DNA of 64,000 nt from DATGZH01 sp035297265 (GCA_035297265.1 DATGZH010000019.1:62001-126000), one strand, 5' to 3'. Shown: positions 1 through 9,121, numbered from the stretch's first letter. Numbers and translations: made by a program. The notes: generated from the sequence alone by a model not told the origin.

Positions 1-8
1 GTCGGCGG

Positions 9-1418
9 TCACGGAGCCGCGCCCGACCGCTCCTTCCACCAGGCGTCGAGGCGACGGCCGGCCTCCTCCTCGCCGAGGGGACCTTCCTCCATCCGCAGCT
101 CAAGGAGGAACTCGAGGGCGTCCCCGACGACCGGGCCGGGCGGCACGCCGAGACGCGTCATGACCTGGTGGCCGTCGAGGTCGGGCCGGATGGCGTCGAG
201 CGCCTCCCGCTCGGCCAGCTCGGCGGTGCGCCGCTCGAGCTCGTCCATGCGCCGCTCGAGGGCCCGGGCCTTGGCCGCGTTGCGGGTCGTGCAGTCGGAG
301 CGGGTGAGCTCGTTCAGCCGATCGAGGAGCGGCCCAGCGTCGCGGACGTAGCGCCGCACCGCCGAGTCGGTCCAGCCCATGCGGTAGGTGTGGAAGCGCA
401 GGTGCAGCTCGACGAGGCGCACCACGACGTCGACGTCGTCGTTCGAGTAGCGGAGGGCCTCCATGCGGTGCCTGGTCATGCGGGCCCCCACCACCTCGTG
501 GTGGTGGAAGGTCACGCCACCGGGCGCGAAGGCCCGGGTCCGCGGCTTGCCAACGTCGTGGAAGAGGGCGGCCAACCGGAGCAGGCGGTCGGGCGAGGTC
601 TTGTCGACGACGGCGAGGGTGTGCGCGAGGACGTCCTTGTGCCTGTGGATCGGGTCCTGCTCCAGGGCCAACCCCGGGAGCTCGGGCAGGAACTCGTCGG
701 CCAGCCCGGTGCGCACGACGAACCACAGGGCCACCGACGGACGCGGGAGGACGACGATGCGGTCGAGCTCGTCGCGGATGCGCTCGGCCGAGATGATCGA
801 CAGGCGTTCGTGCCCGCGCACGACGGCCTCGACGAGCTCGGCGTCCGGCTCGAGCCCGTAGGCGGCATGGAAGCGGGCCGCCCGGAGCATGCGCAGCGGG
901 TCGTCGCCGAAGGACACGTCGGGGTCGAGCGGCGTGCGCAGTCGGTGACCGGCGAGATCGATGCGACCGTCGAAAGGGTCGAGGAGCGTCAGCTCAGGCA
1001 ACTGGAGCGCCATGGCGTTCACCGTGAAGTCCCGACGCGACAGATCGGCCTCGATGTCGTCGCCGAACGTCACGTCGGGCTTGCGCGAGTCCGGCCGGTA
1101 GACCTCGGCCCGATGGGTGGTGATCTCGTAGCGGTGCCCGCCGCGGCGGGCACCGATCGTCCCGAACCGCTTCCCCTGGGTCCAGACGGCGTCGGCCCAC
1201 CCGGCCACGAGGCGCTCGATCTCGTCGGGCCGGGCCTCGGTCGTGAGATCGAGGTCGGGCGGTCCGTCGGCCCCCTCGAGCGGCCGCTCGAGCAACGCGT
1301 CGCGGACCGAGCCCCCGACGAGATAGAGCCGGTAACCGGCTGCTTCGAAGCGCTCGGCCAGCGACGAGGTGGCCTGGACCAGGGGGCCGAAACGTTCGGG
1401 AATGGTGCTGCCGAGCAC
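9..1418 (-). CDS. cca: CCA tRNA nucleotidyltransferase
   Basis: Adds or repairs the 3' CCA of tRNAs in the cytoplasm. The N-terminal nucleotidyltransferase head has GGSVRD near residue 35 followed by the metal-binding DLDLTT, then RRDFTVNAMA near residue 130, which is the class II CCA-adding/poly(A) polymerase head. The C-terminal half has an HD-type region (FHDVGKPRT, then HHHEVVGARM), as in most actinobacterial PcnA/Cca proteins. The frame is open up to an ATG at 1541, but that start would run into the divergent gene at 1474. The GTG at 1418 (VLGSTIPERFGPL) gives about 469 residues, the usual family length, and leaves a 55-bp divergent spacer; an ATG at 1481 is the alternative. The neighbouring DUF6049-like gene and murJ match the actinobacterial order. 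Product is clear, exact start less so. Confidence 0.93.
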   Translation of the reverse strand: MLGSTIPERFGPLVQATSSLAERFEAAGYRLYLVGGSVRDALLERPLEGADGPPDLDLTTEARPDEIERLVAGWADAVWTQGKRFGTIGARRGGHRYEITTHRAEVYRPDSRKPDVTFGDDIEADLSRRDFTVNAMALQLPELTLLDPFDGRIDLAGHRLRTPLDPDVSFGDDPLRMLRAARFHAAYGLEPDAELVEAVVRGHERLSIISAERIRDELDRIVVLPRPSVALWFVVRTGLADEFLPELPGLALEQDPIHRHKDVLAHTLAVVDKTSPDRLLRLAALFHDVGKPRTRAFAPGGVTFHHHEVVGARMTRHRMEALRYSNDDVDVVVRLVELHLRFHTYRMGWTDSAVRRYVRDAGPLLDRLNELTRSDCTTRNAAKARALERRMDELERRTAELAEREALDAIRPDLDGHQVMTRLGVPPGPVVGDALEFLLELRMEEGPLGEEEAGRRLDAWWKERSGAAP

Positions 1419-1473
1419 CAGCCCAACGGTAGTCCGCCCAGGTGAGGGCACCCGCACCCGGTAGCGTTTCCTG

Positions 1474-3591
1474 GTGACCATGAGGTGCGCCCGGATCGCG
1501 GCGGCGCTCGCGTCCGCGCTGCTCGCCGCTCTCTTCACCACGGTCGTGGGCCTGCCGGCCGCGGGGGCCGACGTGGCCGCCGCGCCCGGTGGGTCGCTCC
1601 AGCTGCTCTCGCAGTCGCCCTACGTCACCACCGCGTCGCCGCGCTTCGACCTCGAGGTGCGCACGACCACGTCGGTCCCGGCCGCCCGAAAGTCGCTCCA
1701 GCTCACCCTCTACGACCGGCTGCTCACCCGGACCGGCTTCGAGGCGGCCCTCGCCAACCCGACGGGCGGTGTCCTCGAACGCCTGGCGCCGGTCGCGCTC
1801 TCCTCACTGTCGCCCGGTCCGAACGGCGGGTCGCTCTTGAGCCTGCCAGTGGAGACCACGGCCCCGGGCGGCGGCGCAGCGCCCGCGCTCCACCTCGACT
1901 GCAGCGCGGACTGTCCCGGCGTCTACCCGCTCGCCGTGGAGCTCGTCGGCCCCGGGGGCGAGCTCGGGCGCTTCACGACGTTCGTGACGTTCGCCGGCGG
2001 GGCGGCCGCCGACCCGTTGCACGTGGCGGTGGTCCTCCCGTTCGGGGCGCCGGTGCGGCTCACCGGGCGAACCGACCCGAGCGAGAGCTTCTGGCCCCTC
2101 CCGTCCTCCACCGTCTCGCGGCTCCGCGGGCTGGCCCAGGTGCTCCGCGCCGCGCCCGTCCCCGTGACGCTCGACGTGGTGCCGGCCACCCTCCAGGCCC
2201 TGGCGGCCGACCGTTCCCCGGCGGCCCGGGCGGCGCTCGACGAGCTGGGCCCGCTCGACCAGCCGGCCGGGCTGCGGCAGTTCCCGGCGCCCTCCTACGT
2301 GCCGATCGACCTCAACGCCCTGGCCGGCTCGGGCCTCGGGGGCGAGGTGAAGGCCCAGGTGGGCAAGGGCTCGGCCGTGCTGTCGGGAGTCCTCCCGCCG
2401 GCGCGGGGGACGTGGGTGGTCGACGGCGGCGTGGGCACGGGGCTCGCCCGGGGCCTTCCCCTCGTCGGCGCCACCCAGGTGGTCGTGCCCGAGGGCCGGC
2501 TGGCTGCCAGCGGCACGAACACCTGGACCCAGACCTTCCAGCTCTCCTTCGGCCGAGGGGCGGACGTCACCGCGGCGGCCGCCGACACCGAGCTCACGAA
2601 CCAGTTCGCCGCCCACCCCGGCGACCCGGTGCTGGCGGCCAACCAGCTGCTGGCCGACCTGGCCTTCGTCTTCTTCGAGGACCCCGGCGAAAGCGGGCGC
2701 GGGGTGGTCGCCGCGCCCCCGGCCGGTTGGACGGCCGGCCCCGCCTTCGTGCGGGCCCTCCTGGCCGGCCTCGGGGGCAACCCGGTCGTCACCCCGGTCA
2801 CCCTCGACACCTTCTTCTCCTCGGTGCCCACCGGGACCAACGGCGCCCCGAGCACCCGGCGTCTCTCGTCGGGGGGCACCGGGCCGGTGCTGCCGGTCCC
2901 GCTGCGGCAGGCCATCGTCACCGCCCGGCTGCGCCTGTCGTCGTTCGACTCGGCCGTGGTCGGGGCGCCGGTGCTCCTGAGCCAGTTCGACAACCTGCTG
3001 CTCGCGTCGGAGTCGAGCGAGCGCTCCCCGACCGGTCAGTCGGCGGGGGTGGCCGCCTTCGAGCGGTCCCTCGAGGCGCAGCTGTCCCTCCTCCAGCTGG
3101 CCACCGAGCGGACGATCACGCTCACCTCGAGGACCGGCGAGATCCCGGTCACGATCCTCTCAAGCGCCCCCTACGACGTGCAGGGCACCCTCACGCTCGT
3201 GAGCGACAAGCTCCAGTTCGCCGGCTCGAGCGGCCATTCGTCGTTCGCCTTCACCGCCGACCACGCCTCCAACTCGGTGCGGGTCCAGGTCACGGCGCGG
3301 ACCTCGGGCGACCTCCCCCTCGACGTCACGTTCAGCGCGCCGCGGGGCGGCCTCGTGATCGCCCACGGCTCGCTCACCGTGCGGTCGACGGCCACGTCGC
3401 TCGTGGGCATCGTCCTCACGCTCGTGGCCGCGGTGGTCCTGCTGGCCTGGTGGGCCCGTACCTGGCGGAAGGGCCGGCGGGCCCGCCACGCCGCCCGGGC
3501 CCGCCCGACGGGGGCCGACGGCGGAGCGCCCCCCTCCCCCGTCTCGGCCGGCGCCGGTGCCCGGTCGGGCGGCGGAGACGGCGGCGGGTAG
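1474..3591 (+). CDS. DUF6049-like secreted, membrane-anchored protein
   Basis: A 705-residue protein of unknown function, positional counterpart of the gene just before mviN/murJ in mycobacteria (Rv3909) and other actinobacteria. Residues 1-32 form a signal peptide (RIAAALASALLAALFTTV, then AGA). A long extracytoplasmic part follows, and one membrane segment lies near residues 642-660 (SLVGIVLTLVAAVVLLAWW), followed by a basic Ala/Arg/Gly-rich tail. Most of the protein should therefore lie outside the membrane, anchored at its C-terminus. The start is the GTG at 1474; an in-frame ATG lies two codons later at 1480. The stop TAG abuts the ATG of murJ with no spacer, so the two are very likely co-transcribed. 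A role in wall assembly alongside MurJ is inferred only from position and topology. Confidence 0.8.
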   Translation: MTMRCARIAAALASALLAALFTTVVGLPAAGADVAAAPGGSLQLLSQSPYVTTASPRFDLEVRTTTSVPAARKSLQLTLYDRLLTRTGFEAALANPTGGVLERLAPVALSSLSPGPNGGSLLSLPVETTAPGGGAAPALHLDCSADCPGVYPLAVELVGPGGELGRFTTFVTFAGGAAADPLHVAVVLPFGAPVRLTGRTDPSESFWPLPSSTVSRLRGLAQVLRAAPVPVTLDVVPATLQALAADRSPAARAALDELGPLDQPAGLRQFPAPSYVPIDLNALAGSGLGGEVKAQVGKGSAVLSGVLPPARGTWVVDGGVGTGLARGLPLVGATQVVVPEGRLAASGTNTWTQTFQLSFGRGADVTAAAADTELTNQFAAHPGDPVLAANQLLADLAFVFFEDPGESGRGVVAAPPAGWTAGPAFVRALLAGLGGNPVVTPVTLDTFFSSVPTGTNGAPSTRRLSSGGTGPVLPVPLRQAIVTARLRLSSFDSAVVGAPVLLSQFDNLLLASESSERSPTGQSAGVAAFERSLEAQLSLLQLATERTITLTSRTGEIPVTILSSAPYDVQGTLTLVSDKLQFAGSSGHSSFAFTADHASNSVRVQVTARTSGDLPLDVTFSAPRGGLVIAHGSLTVRSTATSLVGIVLTLVAAVVLLAWWARTWRKGRRARHAARARPTGADGGAPPSPVSAGAGARSGGGDGGG

Positions 3592-5370
3592 ATGAGCGAG
3601 CTCGTCGGGGCCTCGGCCGACCCGGCCACCCCGCCGGGGAGCGAGGGCGGGGTCGTCGGCGGCCCTGGGGGCGGGGGCTACGGCCTGACCGAGAGCATGC
3701 GGCGGGCCACGGCCTGGATGGCCCTCGGCACCGCCCTTTCCCGGCTGAGCGGCGTCGGTCGGATCCTCGCCCTCGCCTACGCCCTCGGCCTCACCCACCT
3801 GGCCGACAGCTACAACCTGGCCAACACCGCCCCCAACATGCTCTACGACATCGTGCTCGGCGGGGTGCTGTCGGCCACGTTCATCCCGGTCTTCGTCGAC
3901 CGGCTGACCAAGCGCAGCGAGCGCGAGGCCTGGCGGGCCATCTCTTCGGTCGTCACGGTGTCGGTCGTCCTCCTCGTCACGGCCACGGTGGCCCTCTGGT
4001 TCTGTGCCCCGGCCATCATCGACGCCCTCACCGTCCTCGGCCATGGCCACCTCCTGCCGGCCACCCTCGAGAGCGAGCGGGCCGTCGCCACGACCCTCCT
4101 GCGCTGGTTCGTCCCCCAGGTGGCCTTCTACGGGCTCATCAGCCTGGCCACCGCCCTCCTCAACACGCAGCGTCGTTTCATCGCCCCGATGTGGGTGCCG
4201 ATCGCCAACAACGTCGTCTGCATCGCCGTGCTCCTCTGGTTCCACACGGTGACGGAGCGGCCGTCCCTCGTCGGCGCTCAGCTCCACCCGAACCAGCTCG
4301 TGCTGCTCGGCCTCGGCACCACCCTCGGCGTGGCCGTCCAGGCGCTCCTCCTCCTGCCGAGCCTCGGCCGGGCCCACCTCCGGCTGCGCTGGCGCTTCGA
4401 CCCGCTCCACGAGGCGGTGCGCACGGTCTTCCGGCTCGGCGCGTGGACCTTCGGCTTCGTCGTCTCGAACCAGGTGGCGCTCTTCGTGGTGCTCGCCCTC
4501 GCCGTCTCGACGGGCGGCCGGGCCCCGGTGTCGTCCTACACGTACGCCTACACGTTCTTCCAGATGCCCTACGCCGTCGTCGCGGTGTCGGTGATGAGCG
4601 CGGTCACCCCCGACCTGGCCGAGCGGTGGTCGACGGGCGACCAGGGGGCCTTCCGCCGCCGGCTGGCCGGCGGTCTGCGGGCGGTGCTCGGCATCATCCT
4701 CCCCGCGGCGATGGGCATGCTCCTCCTGGCCAAGCCGACCGTGGCCCTCCTCCTCGGGCACGGGGCGAGCAGTGCCGCGTCGACGTCGACCACCGGTTCG
4801 GCGCTGGCCCTCTTCTCGCTCGGGCTGCCCGGGTTCTGCACCTTCCTCTACGTGGTGCGGGTCCTCCAGGCCATGCAGCGCACCCGGGTGGCCTTCTGGC
4901 TCTACCTCGTCGAGAACGGGCTCAACGTGGCCCTCGCCGTGGCCCTCGTCCACCCCCTCGGCGTCCGGGGCCTCGCCCTCTCCCTCTCGATCGCCTACAG
5001 CGTGGCCGCCCTCGTCGGCCTGGCCGTGCTGCGCCACTGGCTCGGCCGCCTCGGGAGCCCCCGGGTGTGGGCGCCGCTCCGGCGGGTGGCGGTGGCCACG
5101 CTCGTCATGGGCGCGGTGGTGCTGGTCGTGTCCAACATCTCGGGGGCCACCCACGGCCCGGCGCTGCTCGCCCGGGTGGTCGGCTCGATCGTGGTCGGTG
5201 TCGTCGTGTTCGCCGCCACGATCGGCTTCCTCGGGCACCGGGCCGAACGGCGGCCCCCGCCGTCGTCGGGCCGCCGCGGCGACCCGCCGCGGGGACCGGT
5301 GCCCGGTGGGCGAGCCGAGCGGCGCTCTGTCGAGCGGCGCCCGAGGAGGACGCCCGTCGGCCCCGCATGA
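3592..5370 (+). CDS. murJ: Lipid II flippase MurJ (MviN family)
   Basis: Integral membrane protein of the MOP superfamily that moves lipid-linked peptidoglycan precursor across the cytoplasmic membrane. It has 592 residues with about 14 hydrophobic segments. It opens with a conserved MurJ-type first helix region (ALGTALSRLSGVGRILALA) and later has YKLANT-like NLANTAPNMLYD. The mycobacterial protein carries a long kinase-like C-terminal extension; this one ends soon after the last helix with a short Arg/Pro-rich tail. The ATG directly follows the preceding stop, and its own stop overlaps the degV start (ATGA at 5367-5370), indicating one operon. Confidence 0.95.
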   Translation: MSELVGASADPATPPGSEGGVVGGPGGGGYGLTESMRRATAWMALGTALSRLSGVGRILALAYALGLTHLADSYNLANTAPNMLYDIVLGGVLSATFIPVFVDRLTKRSEREAWRAISSVVTVSVVLLVTATVALWFCAPAIIDALTVLGHGHLLPATLESERAVATTLLRWFVPQVAFYGLISLATALLNTQRRFIAPMWVPIANNVVCIAVLLWFHTVTERPSLVGAQLHPNQLVLLGLGTTLGVAVQALLLLPSLGRAHLRLRWRFDPLHEAVRTVFRLGAWTFGFVVSNQVALFVVLALAVSTGGRAPVSSYTYAYTFFQMPYAVVAVSVMSAVTPDLAERWSTGDQGAFRRRLAGGLRAVLGIILPAAMGMLLLAKPTVALLLGHGASSAASTSTTGSALALFSLGLPGFCTFLYVVRVLQAMQRTRVAFWLYLVENGLNVALAVALVHPLGVRGLALSLSIAYSVAALVGLAVLRHWLGRLGSPRVWAPLRRVAVATLVMGAVVLVVSNISGATHGPALLARVVGSIVVGVVVFAATIGFLGHRAERRPPPSSGRRGDPPRGPVPGGRAERRSVERRPRRTPVGPA

Positions 5371-6248
5371 CAGACTGCCAGCCCATGGCCGGCGTCCGGG
5401 TGGTGACCGACAGCGCCTCGGACCTGACCGAGGACCTGGCGCGGCAGTACGACGTGCGCGTCGTCCCGCTCACGATCCGTTTCGGCGAAGAGGAGCTCGT
5501 CGACCGTCGGGACCTCTCGCCGGACGAGTTCTGGCGGCGCTGCGAGTCGAGCGCCGCGCTCCCCGAGACCGCCGCCCCCTCCCCCGGCGCCTTCCAGGAG
5601 GCCTACGAGGATGCCGCAGCGGCCGGGGCCGAGGGCGTCGTCTGCGTCACGATCTCGGCCGCCCTGTCCGCCACCTACCAGGCGGCCCGCGCGGCGGCCG
5701 ACGCCGTGGCCGACCGCATACCGGTCCGGGTCGTCGACAGCCGCTTCGTCACGATGGGCGAAGGGCTCCTCGTCGTCACCGCGGCGGAGGCCGCGGCCGG
5801 CGGTGCCTCGCTCGACGAGGTGGCGGAGGCGGTCGAGGACGCCATCGGGCGCACCCGGGTCTATGGCGCGGTGGCCACCCTCGACCACCTGCAACGGGGT
5901 GGGCGCATCGGCGGCGCGAAGGCGATGCTCGGCTCGCTCCTCTCCATCAAGCCCGTCATCTGCGTGCGCGACGGCGAGGTGGCCGAGGAGTCCAAGCAAC
6001 GGACGCGCGGCCGCTCCCTCGAGTACCTGGCCGGCAAGGTCAAGGCCGACGCCCCCCTCGAGCGGCTGGCCGTGGCCGACGGCAACGCCGACGACCTCGA
6101 CGTCCTCCTCGAGCGGCTCGGCGACATCGAGGCGACCCACCCCATGGTCGTGGCCAAGCTCGGTCCGGTCGTCGGTACCCACGCCGGGCCGGGCACGGTC
6201 GGCGTGGCCTACCAGTTGCCCGCTGGCCGGTCGCGGACCGCCGGGTAG
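5367..6248 (+). CDS. DegV family fatty-acid-binding protein
   Basis: 293 residues, standard DegV length. DegV (FakB-like) proteins bind a fatty acid and in Firmicutes present it to the kinase FakA. Visible hallmarks are the N-terminal VRVVTDSASDLT with the ligand-binding TDS, TISAALSATYQAAR in the middle, and LQRGGRIGGAKAMLGSLLSIKPV in the C-terminal lobe. The ATG at 5367 overlaps the murJ stop; a second in-frame ATG at 5385 (MAGVRVVTD) fits the family N-terminus slightly better. No FakA-type kinase gene is visible in this window, so the partner is unknown. Confidence 0.9.
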   Translation: MTDCQPMAGVRVVTDSASDLTEDLARQYDVRVVPLTIRFGEEELVDRRDLSPDEFWRRCESSAALPETAAPSPGAFQEAYEDAAAAGAEGVVCVTISAALSATYQAARAAADAVADRIPVRVVDSRFVTMGEGLLVVTAAEAAAGGASLDEVAEAVEDAIGRTRVYGAVATLDHLQRGGRIGGAKAMLGSLLSIKPVICVRDGEVAEESKQRTRGRSLEYLAGKVKADAPLERLAVADGNADDLDVLLERLGDIEATHPMVVAKLGPVVGTHAGPGTVGVAYQLPAGRSRTAG

Positions 6249-6257
6249 TCTGCGGCC

Positions 6258-6662
6258 ATGACCGACGAGGGTGGCGCCCCTCCGGCGGACGACGCAACGC
6301 CGGCGACCACCGCGCCGACCCAGCGCGACGCGAGCCCACGCGCCTTCCCCTCCCTCTCCGGGCCGACGGCCGACTGGCCGGTCCGGGCGGCCGACGCCGT
6401 CGACCGGGTGGTCGACACGATCCGGGACCGGGCCGTCCGGCCGGTCCTCGTCGGGGCCCGGGCCGTCGTCTTCGGCCTCCTCTTGGCCGTCGTCGCCGTG
6501 GTGCTGATCGTGGTGGGGTCGGTCGGCTTCATCCGGCTCCTCGACGTCTACCTCTGGCCCGGCAAGGTCTGGGCCTCCTACTTCGTGCTCGGTTTCATCT
6601 TCGTGGCCGTCGGGGCCTTCTTCTGGACGAAGCGCTCGGGCCGCCCGGCTGCCGACGCCTGA
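6258..6662 (+). CDS. Small membrane protein with two transmembrane segments
   Basis: 134 residues and no recognised family. The first 55 residues are Ala/Pro/Asp-rich and probably cytoplasmic. Two hydrophobic stretches follow, near residues 72-97 (VVFGLLLAVVAVVLIVVGSV) and 107-127 (ASYFVLGFIFVAVGAFFW), and the tail is short and basic. It sits 9 nt after degV and 13 nt before trxB, so it is probably part of the same transcription unit. Function cannot be assigned from the sequence. Confidence 0.7.
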   Translation: MTDEGGAPPADDATPATTAPTQRDASPRAFPSLSGPTADWPVRAADAVDRVVDTIRDRAVRPVLVGARAVVFGLLLAVVAVVLIVVGSVGFIRLLDVYLWPGKVWASYFVLGFIFVAVGAFFWTKRSGRPAADA

Positions 6663-6675
6663 GCCCGGAGCCCCC

Positions 6676-7635
6676 GTGCCCGAGCACCGACAGGTCCTCA
6701 TCGCCGGGTCCGGCCCGGCCGGGCTGACCGCCGCGGTCTACACGGCCCGGGCCCAGCTCGCCCCGCTCGTGGTCGAGGGCGAGCCGTCCTCCACGAGCGA
6801 CCAACCGGGCGGTCAGCTCATGCTCACGACCGAGGTCGAGAACTACCCGGGGTTCGCCGACGGGATCATGGGCCCCGAGCTGATGCTCTCGATGCGGCGG
6901 CAGGCCGAGCGCTTCGGCGCCGAGCTCGTGACCGAGAAGGTCCAGCGAGTCGACCTCTCGGTCCACCCGTTCGCCGTCTGGGTGGGCGACCCCTCGGGCG
7001 ACGAGCCCACCCACACCACCGAGGCCTTGATCGTGGCCACCGGGGCCCGCTCGCTCCTCCTCGGCGTACCGAACGAGACCCGGCTGATCGGCCACGGCGT
7101 TTCGACCTGTGCCACGTGCGACGGCTTCTTCTTCCGCGACCACGACATCGCCGTGGTGGGTGGCGGCGACTCCGCGCTGGAGGAGGCCATCTTCCTCACC
7201 CGCTTCGGCGAGTCGGTGACGGTGATCCACCGTCGCGACCAGCTGCGGGCGTCGAAGATCATGCAGGAGCGAGCGAAGAACAACCCGAAGATCAAGTTCC
7301 GTTGGAACAGCGTGGTGACCGCGGTGCAGGGCGAGAGCAAGGTGACCGGTCTGGCGCTCCGCGACACGGTCACCGGCGAGGAGTCGACGCTCCCGGTGAC
7401 CGGGCTCTTCGTCGCCATCGGTCACGAGCCCAACACCGGCCTCCTGAAGGGCCAGCTCGAGCTGGAGGACAACGGCTACGTGCAGACCTTCGACGGCTCG
7501 AGCCGGACCAGCGTGGAGGGCGTCTTCGCCTGCGGCGACGTCCAGGACCACCTCTACCGCCAGGCGGTCACCGCCGCCGGCTCGGGCTGCATGGCCGCCC
7601 TCGACGCCGAGCGCTGGCTCGAGGCGAGGGGCTGA
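6676..7635 (+). CDS. trxB: Thioredoxin-disulfide reductase
   Basis: NADPH-dependent flavoprotein that reduces thioredoxin. It has 319 residues, typical length. The FAD-binding GSGPAG is near residue 11, the redox-active CATC is near residues 142-145, the NADPH-binding GGGDSA is near residue 160, and the C-terminal FAD motif GVFACGDVQD is near residue 285. The GTG start at 6676 follows the previous gene by 13 nt. The thioredoxin gene is 113 bp downstream, so reductase and substrate are encoded together, as in other actinobacteria near oriC. Confidence 0.97.
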   Translation: MPEHRQVLIAGSGPAGLTAAVYTARAQLAPLVVEGEPSSTSDQPGGQLMLTTEVENYPGFADGIMGPELMLSMRRQAERFGAELVTEKVQRVDLSVHPFAVWVGDPSGDEPTHTTEALIVATGARSLLLGVPNETRLIGHGVSTCATCDGFFFRDHDIAVVGGGDSALEEAIFLTRFGESVTVIHRRDQLRASKIMQERAKNNPKIKFRWNSVVTAVQGESKVTGLALRDTVTGEESTLPVTGLFVAIGHEPNTGLLKGQLELEDNGYVQTFDGSSRTSVEGVFACGDVQDHLYRQAVTAAGSGCMAALDAERWLEARG

Positions 7636-7748
7636 CGCCGTCGGGGGAGGTCGGCGAGGAACAATGGCGGGTGCGGAGGGGAAGAACTTCGCCACCTGCG
7701 GTGTTCTCACCCGTGCCGGGTTGCGCCCGGCCGGAGAAGGAGGCTCGG

Positions 7749-8075
7749 ATGAGCGGGAGGATCGTGACCCTGGACGACGCTACCTTTGACGAGCATGTCA
7801 AGGCGGCGGAAGTCCCCGTGCTCGTGGACTTCTGGGCCGAATGGTGTGGCCCGTGCAAGATGATCACCCCGGTGTTGGAGGAGATCGCCGAGGAGCAGGC
7901 GGGGAAGCTCGTGATCGGCAAGCTGAACATCGACGACAACCTGGACGTGACCCGGCGCTTCGACGTGATGAGCATCCCGACGCTGCTCCTCTTCAAGGAC
8001 GGGCAGGTGGAGAAGCGGATCGTCGGGGCCAAGCCCAAGGGCCAGCTGCTCCAGGAGCTCGCCGGCTACTTGTAG
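7749..8075 (+). CDS. trxA: Thioredoxin
   Basis: 108-residue cytoplasmic disulfide reductant and partner of the TrxB just upstream. The active site WCGPCK is at residues 32-37, the cis-Pro loop reads MSIPTLLLF, and the fold-typical VLVDFWAEW precedes the active site. An ATG start with AGAAGGAGG just upstream gives a strong ribosome-binding site. The 113-bp gap after trxB suggests it may also have its own promoter, although none is clearly readable. Its stop lies inside the 5' region of the CwlM-like frame. Confidence 0.97.
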   Translation: MSGRIVTLDDATFDEHVKAAEVPVLVDFWAEWCGPCKMITPVLEEIAEEQAGKLVIGKLNIDDNLDVTRRFDVMSIPTLLLFKDGQVEKRIVGAKPKGQLLQELAGYL

Positions 8076-8086
8076 ACGTCGACCGC

Positions 8087-9085
8087 ATCCTCCCGCTCAG
8101 GGAGGGTGACGAGGGCGAGGCCGTCGCCGACGTGCGCCGTCGGCTGGGCACCCTCTCGCTCGACAGCGACGCCGACCCGCCCGGTGTCTTCGGCCCGGGC
8201 ACCCGGGCCGCGGTCGAGGCCTTCCAACACCGCCGGGGCCTGCGCATCGACGGTGTCGTCGGCCCCCAGACCTGGAACACGCTCGTCGAGGCGGGCTTCG
8301 CCCACCTGGGCGACCGCTTCTTGTACCGGCGCAACCCGATGCTCCGCGGCGACGACGTGGCCGAGCTCCAGCAGCGGCTGTGCGCGCTCGGCTTCGACAC
8401 CGGCCGGGTCGACGGCATCTTCGGCGACCAGACCTCGGCCGCCCTCGGCGAGTTCCAACGCAACGCGGGACTCCCGACCGACGGGATCCTCGGTGCGGCG
8501 ACGCTGCGCGAGCTGCGCCGGGTGGAGGCCCGCCACCCCGTCGACGAGCTCGTCTCGACGGTGCGCGAGGACGAGCGCCTCCGCCGGGCCTCGCCCACCC
8601 TCGGCGGGCGCCACCTGGCCATCGGTGAGGCCGGCGGGCTCGGGGCCACCGTGGCCGCCGTCCGCCGCCGCCTCGTGTTCGCCGGGGCCCAGGTGACCTC
8701 CCTCCACCACCCCGACGGCTCGGCCCAGGCGGCCGAGGCCAACGCCTCGGGGGCCGACGTCTACCTGGCCGTCCGCCTCGACCCCGACGCCAAGGGCTGC
8801 GCCAGCGCCTACTACGCCGGCTACCGCTCGGAGTCGCCCGGGGGGCGCCGACTGGCCGAGGCCGTCCAGCGCGAGGTGCCCAAGGCCCTCGACCTGCCCG
8901 ACCTGGGCTGCCGGGGGATGTCGCTCCCCGTGCTCCGCGAGACCCGGATGCCGGCCGTGATCATCGAGGTCGGGCCGGCCGCCGCGGTGGTCGAGCGGGG
9001 CTCGGCCCTGGCCCGGGCCATCGTGGCCTCACTCGAGGAGTGGGCCAAGGCCTCGGCCGGGGACGACACCGCCGCTGGCGGGTGA
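8087..9085 (+). CDS. cwlM: CwlM-like peptidoglycan-binding pseudo-amidase
   Basis: Two peptidoglycan_binding_1 repeats (residues about 1-70 and 78-145; GVFGPGTRAAVEAFQ and GIFGDQTSAALGEFQ) precede an amidase_3-like domain. Its place after trxA and before parB is that of mycobacterial CwlM (Rv3915), which acts as a regulator of MurA rather than as a hydrolase. Here the usual first zinc-ligand motif (DPGHGG type) reads LAIGEAGG and the second His motif reads YLAVRLD; only the late Glu in IIEVGPA remains, so catalysis looks unlikely. Start is uncertain: the domain begins at about 8093, but the first ATG/GTG/TTG in frame is a GTG at 8132, which would cut into the first repeat. An ATC at 8087, with coupling to trxA, is suggested but unproven. 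No signal peptide is visible. Confidence 0.8.
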   Translation: MLPLREGDEGEAVADVRRRLGTLSLDSDADPPGVFGPGTRAAVEAFQHRRGLRIDGVVGPQTWNTLVEAGFAHLGDRFLYRRNPMLRGDDVAELQQRLCALGFDTGRVDGIFGDQTSAALGEFQRNAGLPTDGILGAATLRELRRVEARHPVDELVSTVREDERLRRASPTLGGRHLAIGEAGGLGATVAAVRRRLVFAGAQVTSLHHPDGSAQAAEANASGADVYLAVRLDPDAKGCASAYYAGYRSESPGGRRLAEAVQREVPKALDLPDLGCRGMSLPVLRETRMPAVIIEVGPAAAVVERGSALARAIVASLEEWAKASAGDDTAAGG

Positions 9086-9121
9086 CCGGAGCGTGACCAT
9101 CCTGTCCGGAGGGTGACCATC
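9086..9121. repeat. Two tandem 20-bp-spaced direct repeats
   Basis: CCGGAGCGTGACCATC (9086-9101) and CCGGAGGGTGACCATC (9106-9121) differ by one base and lie directly after the cwlM-like stop. Function unknown; possibly a duplication of the stop-codon region. Confidence 0.5.

Noticed and set aside
1485..6248. A 1587-codon open frame
   Set aside because: An artefact of high GC; it only becomes protein-like after 5367, where the DegV gene lies. The rest is the shadow of the DUF6049-like and murJ genes.
8041..8134. Frameshift joining trxA to the cwlM-like gene as a fusion
   Set aside because: trxA ends at the normal family length and the second frame shows no thioredoxin sequence; a rare start is simpler.
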